From contig NZ_JAINUY010000008.1 in assembly GCF_020026915.1 (NCBI RefSeq), positions 224,602 through 288,601 of the forward strand: 64,000 nt of DNA, given 5' to 3'. Position 1 is the stretch's first letter; the number at the start of each line of letters is the position of its first letter. The stretch is from Flavobacterium potami. GTDB lineage: Bacteria > Bacteroidota > Bacteroidia > Flavobacteriales > Flavobacteriaceae. This document shows positions 8,440 through 16,533 of this stretch, piece after piece. The position numbers were made by a program, and so were the translations under genes. Below the pieces are notes generated by a model. It was not told where the DNA came from, made no database searches, and was given only the letters and a program-made list of their open reading frames with translations.

Positions 8440-10071
8440 ATGAAATTTAAACTTTATATATTTTTATTTTTACTTACTTCTACTCTTTTTGCTCAAAAAC
8501 AAGTAGAAACGAGTATTGATACGACAAAAAACAAAATTGGCGCTGAGTTCAAGCTATCATTGAAAACGGTTGTTTCCTCAACAGCAAAAGTTGAATTTCC
8601 AAAACTTAAAAATATTGGTCCGTTAGAAGTTATTCAGTCTTATCCAATTGATACTGTAAAAAAAGACGGCACTTACGAACTTATAAAAAAGTATGGTTTA
8701 ACGCAATTTGATTCTGGTCGTTACACAATTCCAAGTATTAAAATTTTAATTGATAAAAAAGCTTTTTATAGCGACTCTATCAAAGTTGAAGTTGCGAATG
8801 TAAAAGTGGATACTTTACAACAAAAAATGTACGACATCAAAGACATTTCTTCAGTTGACGAAGGAATGGGAAATTGGTGGATTTACGTTTTAATTGTTTT
8901 AGCGATTATCGGAATTGGCGGTTTTGTTTATTGGTATGTCAAAAAACGTCAGCTGAAAAAAATTGAAGAAGAAGTTTATAAAACACCAATCGAAAAAGCA
9001 ACAAGTCTATTAAACAACTTAGAGAAAAAAGAACTTGTTCAAAAAGGAGAGGTAAAAGAATATTATAGTGAATTAACAGATATTGCCAGAAATTATATTG
9101 AAGAAGCGATTCATATACCAGCAATGGAAAGTACCACTTCTGAGTTAATTACTGCTATTAGAGAAGCATCTACCAAAAAGAAAATGACGCTTACACCAGA
9201 AACGGTTGAGAATCTAGAGCGTGTTTTACGTCAGGCCGATTTGGTAAAATTTGCGAAATCTAAACCACTCGAATTTGAAATTACAGAAGATAGAAATAAA
9301 ATTCAGAAAGTAATTTTAACTCTTGATAATGCTATTCCAACCGAAGTTTCAGAAGATATTGAAGATCAGTTGTTGAATGAAGCACAAAGACAAAAACAAA
9401 TTAAAGAACAGCTTCGTAAAAAACGAAATGCTCGTATTGGATATTCTATCGCGGCTGTAATTCTTTTATTATTTGTTACAACAACTTTCTTTATTGTTAC
9501 AAAAGGTTTCAACTACGTAAAAGACAATATCATTGGTCACCCTTCTAAAGAATTATTAGAAGGCGAATGGGTAAAAAGTGCTTACGGAAGTCCAGCCGTT
9601 CTTATCGAAACTCCAAAAGTTTTAAAAAGAATGGACACTGAAAAAGTTCTTCCAAAAGAGACTATGGCTTTGATTAAAGAAATGCAGCTTTTTACATACG
9701 GAAGTATGATTGATAATTTCTACATCACCGTTTCTACAGCTAAATTCAAACAGCCAACCGAAATAGACTTAAGCAAAGCACTTGAAGGTTCACTAAAAGT
9801 AATGGAAGCTCAGGGAGCGCAAAATATTATTGTAAAACAAGAAGATTTTCAAACAAACGAGGGTATTCAGGGAGTTAAAGGTTACGGAACTATGACTATT
9901 TTAAATCCGGCAACCAAAACAAGTACAAAAGCATATTACGAGTTACTTCTATTCAAACAAGATCAAGGCTTACAACAAATTATGATTTTACATGAAGAAG
10001 GTGATACGTATGCAAACGACATCACAACCCGAGTATTAAATTCTGTTGAACTTCAAAGAGCAAACAACTAA
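8440..10071 (+). CDS. Two-TM Bat-cluster protein with BatD-like N-terminus
   Basis: This 543-residue protein has a signal peptide (1-18, LFAQ) and a strand-rich exported domain of about 120 residues resembling one BatD repeat. It then has a TM helix at about 145-168, a helical cytoplasmic region with DIARNYIEEAIHIPAMESTT (as in the C-terminus of BatD), a second TM at about 333-357, and a final exported domain. Its last base overlaps the ATG of batA, so translation is probably coupled. The topology suggests an envelope scaffold working with the VWA proteins. I do not know a gene name for it. Confidence 0.75.
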   Translation: MKFKLYIFLFLLTSTLFAQKQVETSIDTTKNKIGAEFKLSLKTVVSSTAKVEFPKLKNIGPLEVIQSYPIDTVKKDGTYELIKKYGLTQFDSGRYTIPSIKILIDKKAFYSDSIKVEVANVKVDTLQQKMYDIKDISSVDEGMGNWWIYVLIVLAIIGIGGFVYWYVKKRQLKKIEEEVYKTPIEKATSLLNNLEKKELVQKGEVKEYYSELTDIARNYIEEAIHIPAMESTTSELITAIREASTKKKMTLTPETVENLERVLRQADLVKFAKSKPLEFEITEDRNKIQKVILTLDNAIPTEVSEDIEDQLLNEAQRQKQIKEQLRKKRNARIGYSIAAVILLLFVTTTFFIVTKGFNYVKDNIIGHPSKELLEGEWVKSAYGSPAVLIETPKVLKRMDTEKVLPKETMALIKEMQLFTYGSMIDNFYITVSTAKFKQPTEIDLSKALEGSLKVMEAQGAQNIIVKQEDFQTNEGIQGVKGYGTMTILNPATKTSTKAYYELLLFKQDQGLQQIMILHEEGDTYANDITTRVLNSVELQRANN

Positions 10072-11072
10072 TGAGTAAGATCAGTTTTTTAAATCCAGAA
10101 TTTCTTTGGTTGTTTCTATTAATTCCGATTGCAATAATTTGGTTTTTCTGGAAACGCAATCAGCAATCGGCTACTTTAAAAATGAGTTCGACGGCAGGTT
10201 TCAAAAACAGCGAATCTTTGCTGACGAAATTAAAACCCGCTCTTTACGTTTTTAGAATACTTGCTTTATGTTCCTTGATTATTGCATTGGCACGACCAAG
10301 AACAGTAGACATCAGCAACCAGACCAAAACAACAAAAGGAATTGATATTGTAATGGCAATTGACGTTTCGGGATCTATGCTAGCAAAAGATTTAAAACCT
10401 AATCGTATGGAAGCTTTGAAAAGAGTTGCCGCCGATTTCGTTGGAGAAAGACCAAACGATAGAATCGGATTGGTTTTGTATGCTTCTGAAGCCTACACCA
10501 AAACCCCTGTTACAAGTGATAAAGCGATTATTTTAGAAGCCATAAAAGGTATTAAATACGACACTGCATTACAAGACGGAACCGGAATCGGAATGGGATT
10601 GGCAACCGCTGTAAATCGTTTAAAAGATAGTAAAGCAAAAAGTCGTGTGATTATTTTGCTTACAGATGGTGTAAATAATGCTGGTTTTATTGAACCAGAA
10701 ACTGCCTCAGACATTGCAAAACAATACGGAATCAAAGTCTACACGATTGGTCTTGGAACTAACGGAATGGCAGAATCTCCTTATGCGTACGCTCCAAATG
10801 GCGGTTTCTTATTTAAAATGCAGAAAGTAGAAATTGACGAAAAGTTAATGAGAAACATTGCTCAAAAAACAGACGGAACGTATTTTAGAGCGACAAGTAA
10901 CGACAAATTAGCGCAAATCTATAACTCGATCAATAAATTGGAAACAACCGAAATTCAGGAATTGAAATTCTATGATTATGATGAAAAATACAGAATTTTT
11001 GTTTTGTTTGCAGGCTTAATGTTGTTATTGGAAGTTGGATTAAGAAATACGGTTTATAGAAGCTTTATTTAA
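10071..11072 (+). CDS. batA: BatA, VWA-domain membrane protein
   Basis: This 333-residue inner-membrane protein has two N-terminal TM helices (about 8-28 and 58-78), a VWA domain with MIDAS DVSGS at about 97-101, TDG near residue 200, and a C-terminal TM around 305-325. It is the classical BatA layout, with the VWA domain most likely facing the periplasm or cytoplasm between the helices. The Bat proteins were named for Bacteroides aerotolerance; the exact function is still unclear in the family. Its start codon overlaps the stop of the preceding gene. Confidence 0.9.
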   Translation: MSKISFLNPEFLWLFLLIPIAIIWFFWKRNQQSATLKMSSTAGFKNSESLLTKLKPALYVFRILALCSLIIALARPRTVDISNQTKTTKGIDIVMAIDVSGSMLAKDLKPNRMEALKRVAADFVGERPNDRIGLVLYASEAYTKTPVTSDKAIILEAIKGIKYDTALQDGTGIGMGLATAVNRLKDSKAKSRVIILLTDGVNNAGFIEPETASDIAKQYGIKVYTIGLGTNGMAESPYAYAPNGGFLFKMQKVEIDEKLMRNIAQKTDGTYFRATSNDKLAQIYNSINKLETTEIQELKFYDYDEKYRIFVLFAGLMLLLEVGLRNTVYRSFI

Positions 11073-11082
11073 TATTTTAGTC

Positions 11083-11145
11083 GCAGTCACGGTTTACAGT
11101 TAACAGCTGGAACTGAGACTGAAAAGTGAGACTGAAAACTAGAAT
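11083..11145. repeat. CAGTC-word intergenic repeat (copy in the bat operon)
   Basis: AGTCGCAGTCACGGTTTACA followed by inverse words GAACTGAGACTGAAAA and GAGACTGAAAACTAG. The same vocabulary appears at 5256-5294, 55342-55440 and in the hexamer array from 63876. Confidence 0.6.
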
Positions 11146-11151
11146 TAAAAA

Positions 11152-12186
11152 ATGGAATTAGACGAAAAAAAATATTTATTTCTCTTTATACTTATCCCGA
11201 TTGTGGTATGTATTTTTCTTTTCAATATGTATTGGAAAAGAAGAACGCAACGCGAATTTGGTGATTTAGAAATGGTAAAAAAATTGAGTCCTGAGAAATC
11301 GGTTTTTAAACCTGTTTTAAAAATTGTGGTAATTCTTTTGGCACTTACTTGCTTAATTATCGGTTTGGTAAATCCGAAGATTGGTACCAAAATGGAAACC
11401 GTAAAACGAGAAGGTATTGATATTGTTTTTGCTGTTGACGTTTCTAAAAGTATGCTCGCCGAAGATGTTGTGCCAAGCCGTTTGGATAAAAGTAAACAAT
11501 TGGTTTCTCAAATCATCAATCAATTAGGAAGCGACCGAATCGGAATCGTGGCTTATGCAGGAAGTGCTTTTCCTGTTTTACCCATTACGTCTGATTACAG
11601 TGTTGCCAAAATGTTTCTGCAAAGTATGAGTCCTGGAATGGTTTCATCTCAAGGAACTTCTCTTGACGAAGCAATTAAATTATCCTCTACTTATTTTGAT
11701 GAAAAAAGCAAAACCAGCAAATTATTAATTCTAATTTCTGATGGAGAAGATCATTCTGAAGGGGCATCTGCGGCAGCAGAAGAAGCCAATAAATTAGGAA
11801 TGAAAATCATCACAATTGGTGTCGGAACAGAAAAAGGAGGAACAATTCCGTTAAAAGAAAATGGTGTTGTTAGAGGCTATCAAAAAGATCAAAACGGAGA
11901 AACGGTAATCACTAAATTAAATCAAGAAGGTTTAAAAACGATTGCAAAAGCAACTAAAGGCGGTTATGTTTATGGTGGAAGTACCAAAGAAGTTTTAGAA
12001 TATGTAAAAAACGCTTTGAACAATATCCAGAAAACAGAGTTTGAAGCTACACAGATGGCAGAATTTCAATCACAATTTCAATGGTTTATCGGGTTTGCCT
12101 TTTTATTGCTGTTTATCGATATTTTCTTGTTGGAAAGAAAAACAAACTGGATCAAAGAGTTGGATTTATTTAACGAAAAGAAATAA
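11152..12186 (+). CDS. batB: BatB, VWA-domain membrane protein
   Basis: This 344-residue protein has the BatA/BatB layout: TM at about 8-26, TM at about 55-75, a VWA domain with MIDAS DVSKS at about 96-100 and SDGEDHSEG near residue 198, and a C-terminal TM around 308-328. It differs from the upstream batA product in the MIDAS spacer residue and the longer loop before the last helix. It lies between batA and batC, as in other Bacteroidota. A repeat-filled gap of 79 bp separates it from batA. Confidence 0.9.
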   Translation: MELDEKKYLFLFILIPIVVCIFLFNMYWKRRTQREFGDLEMVKKLSPEKSVFKPVLKIVVILLALTCLIIGLVNPKIGTKMETVKREGIDIVFAVDVSKSMLAEDVVPSRLDKSKQLVSQIINQLGSDRIGIVAYAGSAFPVLPITSDYSVAKMFLQSMSPGMVSSQGTSLDEAIKLSSTYFDEKSKTSKLLILISDGEDHSEGASAAAEEANKLGMKIITIGVGTEKGGTIPLKENGVVRGYQKDQNGETVITKLNQEGLKTIAKATKGGYVYGGSTKEVLEYVKNALNNIQKTEFEATQMAEFQSQFQWFIGFAFLLLFIDIFLLERKTNWIKELDLFNEKK

Positions 12187-12195
12187 AAAGTTAGC

Positions 12196-12300
12196 CTCTA
12201 ATTACTCGAATTTACACGAAAACAAATTGGTTGTTTTTATGAAGAAATTCAAATAAAAGAAATAATTAGTGTCAATTCGTGCAATTCGTGGCAAACAAAA
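12196..12300. repeat. AATTCGTGG-word repeat in the batB-batC gap
   Basis: The gap holds ACTCGAATTTACACGAA and, inversely oriented, GTCAATTCGTGCAATTCGTG followed by GCAAAC. The same words appear as GCCACGAATTACAC at 4122 and, more diverged, at 18391-18451. Confidence 0.5.
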
Positions 12301-12315
12301 AAATAAAAATTGAGA

Positions 12316-13080
12316 ATGAAAAATTTACTTCTTTATATCTTATTAACGGTTTCTTTTGCAGCTGCTGCACAAGAGAAAGACAAATCATTGCCTGCTGCGA
12401 ATGAAGAATATAAACAGAATAAATTTGTTGATGCTGAAGCAAACTATAGAATTTCGGAATCTAAATTTCCTAAAAAAGCTGCCGCGCCATATAATTTAGG
12501 AAACACCATTTATAGACAAAATCAAATTTCGGAAGCCAAGTTCGCTTACGCGAAAGCGATAAAAAATGCCAAAACAAGACCTGAAAAACATAAAGCTTTC
12601 CATAATCTCGGAAACGTTTTCATGAAAGAGAAAGATTATACTCAGGCTGTTGAAGCATACAAACAAGCATTGCGTAACGATCCAACAGATGATGAAACAC
12701 GTTACAACTATGCTTTGGCCAAACAAAAACTAAAAGAAAATCCTCCGAAAAACGATAAAAACAAAGACAAGAACAAGGATAAGGACAAAGACAAGGATAA
12801 AAATAAAGATAAGAACAAGGACAACAATAAAGATAAAGACAAGGACAAGAAAAACGACAAAGGAGATAAAGACAAGGATAAAAAAGACGATAAAAACGAT
12901 CCTAAAAAAGATGATAAGTCTGACAATAAAGGAGAACCAAAACCGCAACCTGGAGGAATATCAAAAGAACGTGTTCAAAACTTGTTAGATGCCGTTAATA
13001 ATGAAGAAAAGAAAATTCAGGATAAAGTTAACGCACAAAAAGTAAAAGGTAGTCCTAAGAAATCAGAAAAAGACTGGTAG
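12316..13080 (+). CDS. batC: BatC, TPR protein with a Lys/Asp/Asn-rich tract
   Basis: This 254-residue exported protein has a signal peptide (about 1-18) and two to three TPR units (about 25-135, with GNVFMKEKDYTQAVEAYKQA typical). It then has a strongly biased tract of about 60 residues built almost only of Lys, Asp and Asn (about 144-206), and a short helical end. I use the ATG at 12316; a TTG two codons upstream is possible but less natural. The TPR part fits the BatC role as a periplasmic partner of BatB. The charged tract looks like a flexible linker and its repeats (AAAGACAAG-type) are prone to length change. Confidence 0.88.
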   Translation: MKNLLLYILLTVSFAAAAQEKDKSLPAANEEYKQNKFVDAEANYRISESKFPKKAAAPYNLGNTIYRQNQISEAKFAYAKAIKNAKTRPEKHKAFHNLGNVFMKEKDYTQAVEAYKQALRNDPTDDETRYNYALAKQKLKENPPKNDKNKDKNKDKDKDKDKNKDKNKDNNKDKDKDKKNDKGDKDKDKKDDKNDPKKDDKSDNKGEPKPQPGGISKERVQNLLDAVNNEEKKIQDKVNAQKVKGSPKKSEKDW

Positions 13081-13087
13081 GATTTGA

Positions 13088-13142
13088 GTTTAATCGTTTA
13101 ACCGTTATTGTATGAAACAAATAAACGGTTAAACGATTAAAC
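13088..13142. repeat. Perfect 19-bp inverted repeat (GTTTAATCGTTTAACCGTT)
   Basis: The arms at 13088-13106 and 13124-13142 are exact complements with a 17-bp loop. Degenerate words of the same type (GTTTAACAG, ACGATTAAAC) continue to about 13178. There is no T-run, so a simple terminator is unlikely. Confidence 0.75.
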
Positions 13143-13186
13143 AATTAAAGGTTTAACAGCTAAACAAAAAAACGATTAAACATTAA

Positions 13187-14932
13187 ATGAAAAGATATTT
13201 AATTCTATTTCTAATCACATTTCAAGGACTTATGGCTCAAGTACAATTTGAAGCCAGAGTTAGTAAAAACACGCTTGGAGTAAACGAAAGACTTCGTATA
13301 GATTTCATTATGAATGTTGACGGAGATAACTTCGAACAGCCTTCTTTTGACGGATTTAGAATGGTTGCAGGACCAAGTCAACAAGTAAGTCAATCCTGGA
13401 TAAACGGTCGTAGTTCTTTTCAAAAAATATATTCTTACATCTTACAACCTGAAAGAAAAGGATCTGTAATGATCAAACAGGCCGCTATAGAATATAACGG
13501 CCAGGTTTATAAAACTAATCCAATAAAAGTTACCGTTACCAATGCCGTTGCTCAAGAAAGAGATCCAAACGACAGGCCTCCAGGATCTGGAAATGAACTA
13601 TTGAATTTAGTAGCCGAAATTTCTAAAACCAATCCGTATTTAAATGAACCTATTACAGTTGTTTACAAATTGTATTTCAACAATATCGGTGTAACTGGTT
13701 TTAAAGAACTGGCAAAACCTAAATACAATGATTTCTGGAATCAGAATATTGACATCAAACAATTACAAATTGAAGAAGGAAATTATCAAGGTCAGAGATG
13801 CTATTATGTGATCTTGAAAAAGGCGATTTTATATCCTCAAAAATCAGGAAGACTGACCATCGAACCTCTTTCTTTGGATATTGGTGTTCAATTGCCAACA
13901 AATCGTCGTGATATGTTTGGACAAATGATCATTACCGAAGATAATAAAGTAGTTTCTGCCGGAGCCAAAACAATCAATGTTAGACCACTTCCTGAAACTG
14001 GAAAACCAGAAGGATTTACAGGTGCTGTCGGTAGATTGAACTTTACAGTTACTCCTTCAAAAACAACACTTAAAAATGGCGAAGGTCTTGACTTAATCGT
14101 AAGTGCTCAAGGAACTGGAAACATGAAGTTATTTACGCTTCCAAAACCAGTTGTTCCTAATGCATTAGAAATGTACGATCCTGTTCATGACGAAAGTGTA
14201 ACGACTTCATTGTCTGGAATGTCTGGAAGAATTACAGATAAATATACCATTGTTCCGCAGTACAAAGGAAAATATGCTATTAAACCAATGCAGTTTTCAT
14301 ACTTTGATTTGAGTACGGGTAGTTACAAAACGATTACTTCAAAAGAAATTATGGTTGATGTTTTAGACGGTCCAACTCCTGCTGAGGCAAATACAGGATC
14401 AACGGCTAAAAACGCAACAGCTCAAACCGATCATTTCAAAAACATCAAATCTAAAACACTTTTGGTTCCTATTGCTAAAAAAGAATTTTATGGTTCTAAT
14501 TTGTATTTAGGATTATTGTATGCTCCTTTCTTAATTATACCGTTAATTATTTTAGCTAAGAAACGAAAAGAGGCAATTGATGGTGATGTTACCGGAAACA
14601 GAATCCGAATGAACAACAAATTGGCGAAGAAATATTTATCGCAAGCGAAGAAACATCTTAACAACAAAGAGCCTTTCTATATCGCACTAGAAAAAGCAAT
14701 GCATAATTTCTTAAAAGCCAAACTGCATATCGAAACTTCAGAAATGAGTAAAGACAATATTAGAGAACTATTATTGTCTAGAAATGCAAATGCAGAAACG
14801 GTTCAGGACTTTATTACTTTGACAGAAAATTGCGAATTTGCACGTTATGCTCCGGCTTCAAGCGCTTCGATTCAACAAGATTATGATAAAGCGGTTTTGA
14901 TTATTTCTGAATTGGAAAAACAGATTGTTTAA
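13187..14932 (+). CDS. batD: BatD (oxygen-tolerance protein)
   Basis: This 581-residue protein has a signal peptide (about 1-17) and a long strand-rich exported region with repeated BatD-type modules: VSKNTLGVNERLRIDF, VAEISKTNPYLNEPITVVYK and VTPSKTTLKNGEGLDL each begin one. It has a single TM at about 437-457 and a C-terminal cytoplasmic helical domain. This matches the BatD family in length and order. It sits between batC and batE, as expected. It is thought to bridge the VWA proteins and envelope partners, but the molecular role is not established. Confidence 0.9.
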   Translation: MKRYLILFLITFQGLMAQVQFEARVSKNTLGVNERLRIDFIMNVDGDNFEQPSFDGFRMVAGPSQQVSQSWINGRSSFQKIYSYILQPERKGSVMIKQAAIEYNGQVYKTNPIKVTVTNAVAQERDPNDRPPGSGNELLNLVAEISKTNPYLNEPITVVYKLYFNNIGVTGFKELAKPKYNDFWNQNIDIKQLQIEEGNYQGQRCYYVILKKAILYPQKSGRLTIEPLSLDIGVQLPTNRRDMFGQMIITEDNKVVSAGAKTINVRPLPETGKPEGFTGAVGRLNFTVTPSKTTLKNGEGLDLIVSAQGTGNMKLFTLPKPVVPNALEMYDPVHDESVTTSLSGMSGRITDKYTIVPQYKGKYAIKPMQFSYFDLSTGSYKTITSKEIMVDVLDGPTPAEANTGSTAKNATAQTDHFKNIKSKTLLVPIAKKEFYGSNLYLGLLYAPFLIIPLIILAKKRKEAIDGDVTGNRIRMNNKLAKKYLSQAKKHLNNKEPFYIALEKAMHNFLKAKLHIETSEMSKDNIRELLLSRNANAETVQDFITLTENCEFARYAPASSASIQQDYDKAVLIISELEKQIV

Positions 14933-14937
14933 TTTTT

Positions 14938-14999
14938 TACCGCAAAGTTCGCTAAGAAAATTGATTTAGATTGAGTCGAATTTAAGTTCGCAAAGTTGA
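14938..14999. repeat. CGCAAAGTT-word repeat in the batD-batE gap
   Basis: ACCGCAAAGTTCGCTAAG and, 40 bp on, AAGTTCGCAAAGTTG are related words in the short gap. No inverted arms are obvious. Confidence 0.35.
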
Positions 15000-15019
15000 A
15001 AATCTTATTATAAAAGAAA

Positions 15020-15766
15020 ATGAAAAACATACTATATCTCTTTTTATTAATCTCGCAGGTTTTCTTTGCGCAAGGGCGCTTTGAATCGGCAAATGCATTG
15101 TACCAAAAGGGACAATATAAAGAAGCGGCGCAGGTTTATGAAAACATCATATCGGAAGATAAAGTGCATTCTGCCGAGTTGTATTTTAATCTTGGAAATT
15201 GTTATTACAAATTAAATCAGGTTGCGCCTTCAATTTATAATTATGAAAAGGCTTTGGTTTTAAAACCAAACGATCCTGAGACTTTAAACAATTTAAAGTT
15301 TGCCAAAAAACTGACGATTGACGAAATCAAAGAAGTTCCGAAAGTGGGTTTTGCCAAAATGATACAAAATTTCACTTCGATTTTTGATTATAATGAATGG
15401 GGAAAAATTGCCGTTGCAATCGGATTTATCTTTTTACTAAGTTTCATTGGTTATTACTTTTCAAAAGCCACGCTTGCCAAACGAATCTACTTTGTCGGAA
15501 TGTTCATTTTCTTAATCGCTTTTGCTTTAAGTATTTCGGCAGCAATGTCTGAAAAAAGTCATTTTGATAATGATCGCGTTGCCATCGTCTTTTCTGAATT
15601 AAGCCAAGTTCGAGGCGAACCTCAAAAATCTGCAAACGGAATTATTCTATTACACGAAGGAGCAAAAGTTTATGTTCTAGAAAGCGTTGCAGGATGGAAA
15701 AAAGTAGAATTAACAGACGGAACACAAGGTTGGATTGATTCTTCAACCATCAAAGAAGTGAAATAG
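15020..15766 (+). CDS. batE: BatE, TPR and SH3-like protein
   Basis: This 248-residue protein has a signal peptide (LFLLISQVFFAQG), two TPR units (about 20-95), two TM helices (about 131-148 and 155-173), and a C-terminal bacterial SH3-like domain (VRGEPQKSANGIILLHEGAK to GWIDSSTIKEVK). This is the standard BatE layout and closes the bat cluster. A strong hairpin terminator follows within 25 bp, so the moxR-batE run probably ends here. Confidence 0.9.
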   Translation: MKNILYLFLLISQVFFAQGRFESANALYQKGQYKEAAQVYENIISEDKVHSAELYFNLGNCYYKLNQVAPSIYNYEKALVLKPNDPETLNNLKFAKKLTIDEIKEVPKVGFAKMIQNFTSIFDYNEWGKIAVAIGFIFLLSFIGYYFSKATLAKRIYFVGMFIFLIAFALSISAAMSEKSHFDNDRVAIVFSELSQVRGEPQKSANGIILLHEGAKVYVLESVAGWKKVELTDGTQGWIDSSTIKEVK

Positions 15767-15787
15767 TTTTTAAAAATATTCAATACA

Positions 15788-15830
15788 AAAAACCCCAAAT
15801 TCCAAAAGATAATTGGAATTTGGGATTTTT
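15788..15830 (+). terminator. Terminator after batE (AATTCCAAAT family, copy 2)
   Basis: ACCCCAAATTCCAA / TTGGAATTTGGGAT hairpin with a T-run. It is almost the same as the hairpins at 821 and 16473. Confidence 0.88.
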
Positions 15831-15858
15831 ATTTTTTTGGAATTTAATCTTATCTCAA

Positions 15859-16452
15859 ATGCTTAAAAGACTTATTTTAGCTTTATTACTTACTTTTTCT
15901 ATAACCGTTTTTGCTCAAGAGGAAAAATTCAATTTCTTTGAGGAGGCTCAGAAAGCATTTAAAAGTAATGATCTTAAACGAGCTCACGGACTTTTCTCTT
16001 TAGCACAAAAATTCGATTCTAAACAAGAGAACGTCAATATATCTTTTAGAAAAGCAGATTCTTTAAAAGTTGTTTTACGAAAAAACTTAATTGAGGCAAT
16101 TACTGGTAATTGGAAAATGGTGACGCCTGAATCTTGGGCGTTGCGAGAACCATCTGACAGTATAGTTGGAAAAATGATCACTATTGAGAAAAATGAAATC
16201 TTGTTCTACGAGCTTTATCCTAAAGCAAAAAAATGGAATTTAGTACGTACCGAACATCTCGTTTTTTCAGAAAAAATCAATATGTCTACTGATCCGCTCC
16301 TAATCGTGTATTCCAATAGAGAAGTATGGGAATATTATGTCGATGAAATTTCAGGAAATTTGATTGCTTATTATGTTGGAGAAGAAAATGAAGAAACTAT
16401 ATCAGAATTGGCTTGTGGCAATCCAAAAGTAGCCTATTTTAAACTGCAATAA
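15859..16452 (+). CDS. Exported protein of unknown function
   Basis: This 197-residue protein has a signal peptide (MLKRLILALLLTFSITVFAQ). A helical TPR-like stretch (AQKAFKSNDLKRAHGLFSLA) follows, then a strand-rich C-terminal half with GNWKMVTPESW that resembles lipocalin-like DUF proteins. I start at the ATG at 15859, because a longer frame from 15820 would run through the terminator hairpin. It is bracketed by two near-identical terminators, so it is probably monocistronic. Function unknown. Confidence 0.65.
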   Translation: MLKRLILALLLTFSITVFAQEEKFNFFEEAQKAFKSNDLKRAHGLFSLAQKFDSKQENVNISFRKADSLKVVLRKNLIEAITGNWKMVTPESWALREPSDSIVGKMITIEKNEILFYELYPKAKKWNLVRTEHLVFSEKINMSTDPLLIVYSNREVWEYYVDEISGNLIAYYVGEENEETISELACGNPKVAYFKLQ

Positions 16453-16472
16453 AGCTACATTATAAACAAAAG

Positions 16473-16513
16473 AAATCCCAAATTCCAAAAGACAATTGGA
16501 ATTTGGGATTTTT
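16473..16513. terminator. Bidirectional terminator (AATTCCAAAT family, copy 3)
   Basis: AAATCCCAAATTCCAA / TTGGAATTTGGGATTT hairpin with T-run, between convergent genes. The downstream flank TTTTTATTTTTTTGGAATTT also matches copy 2, so the similarity extends past the stem. Confidence 0.88.
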
Positions 16514-16533
16514 ATTTTTTTGGAATTTAATGA

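Noticed and set aside
12708..12948. Long open frames opposite the batC Lys/Asp tract (Leu/Ser- or Phe/Val-rich)
   Set aside because: They are the antisense of a low-complexity coding tract, which keeps all frames open by composition.
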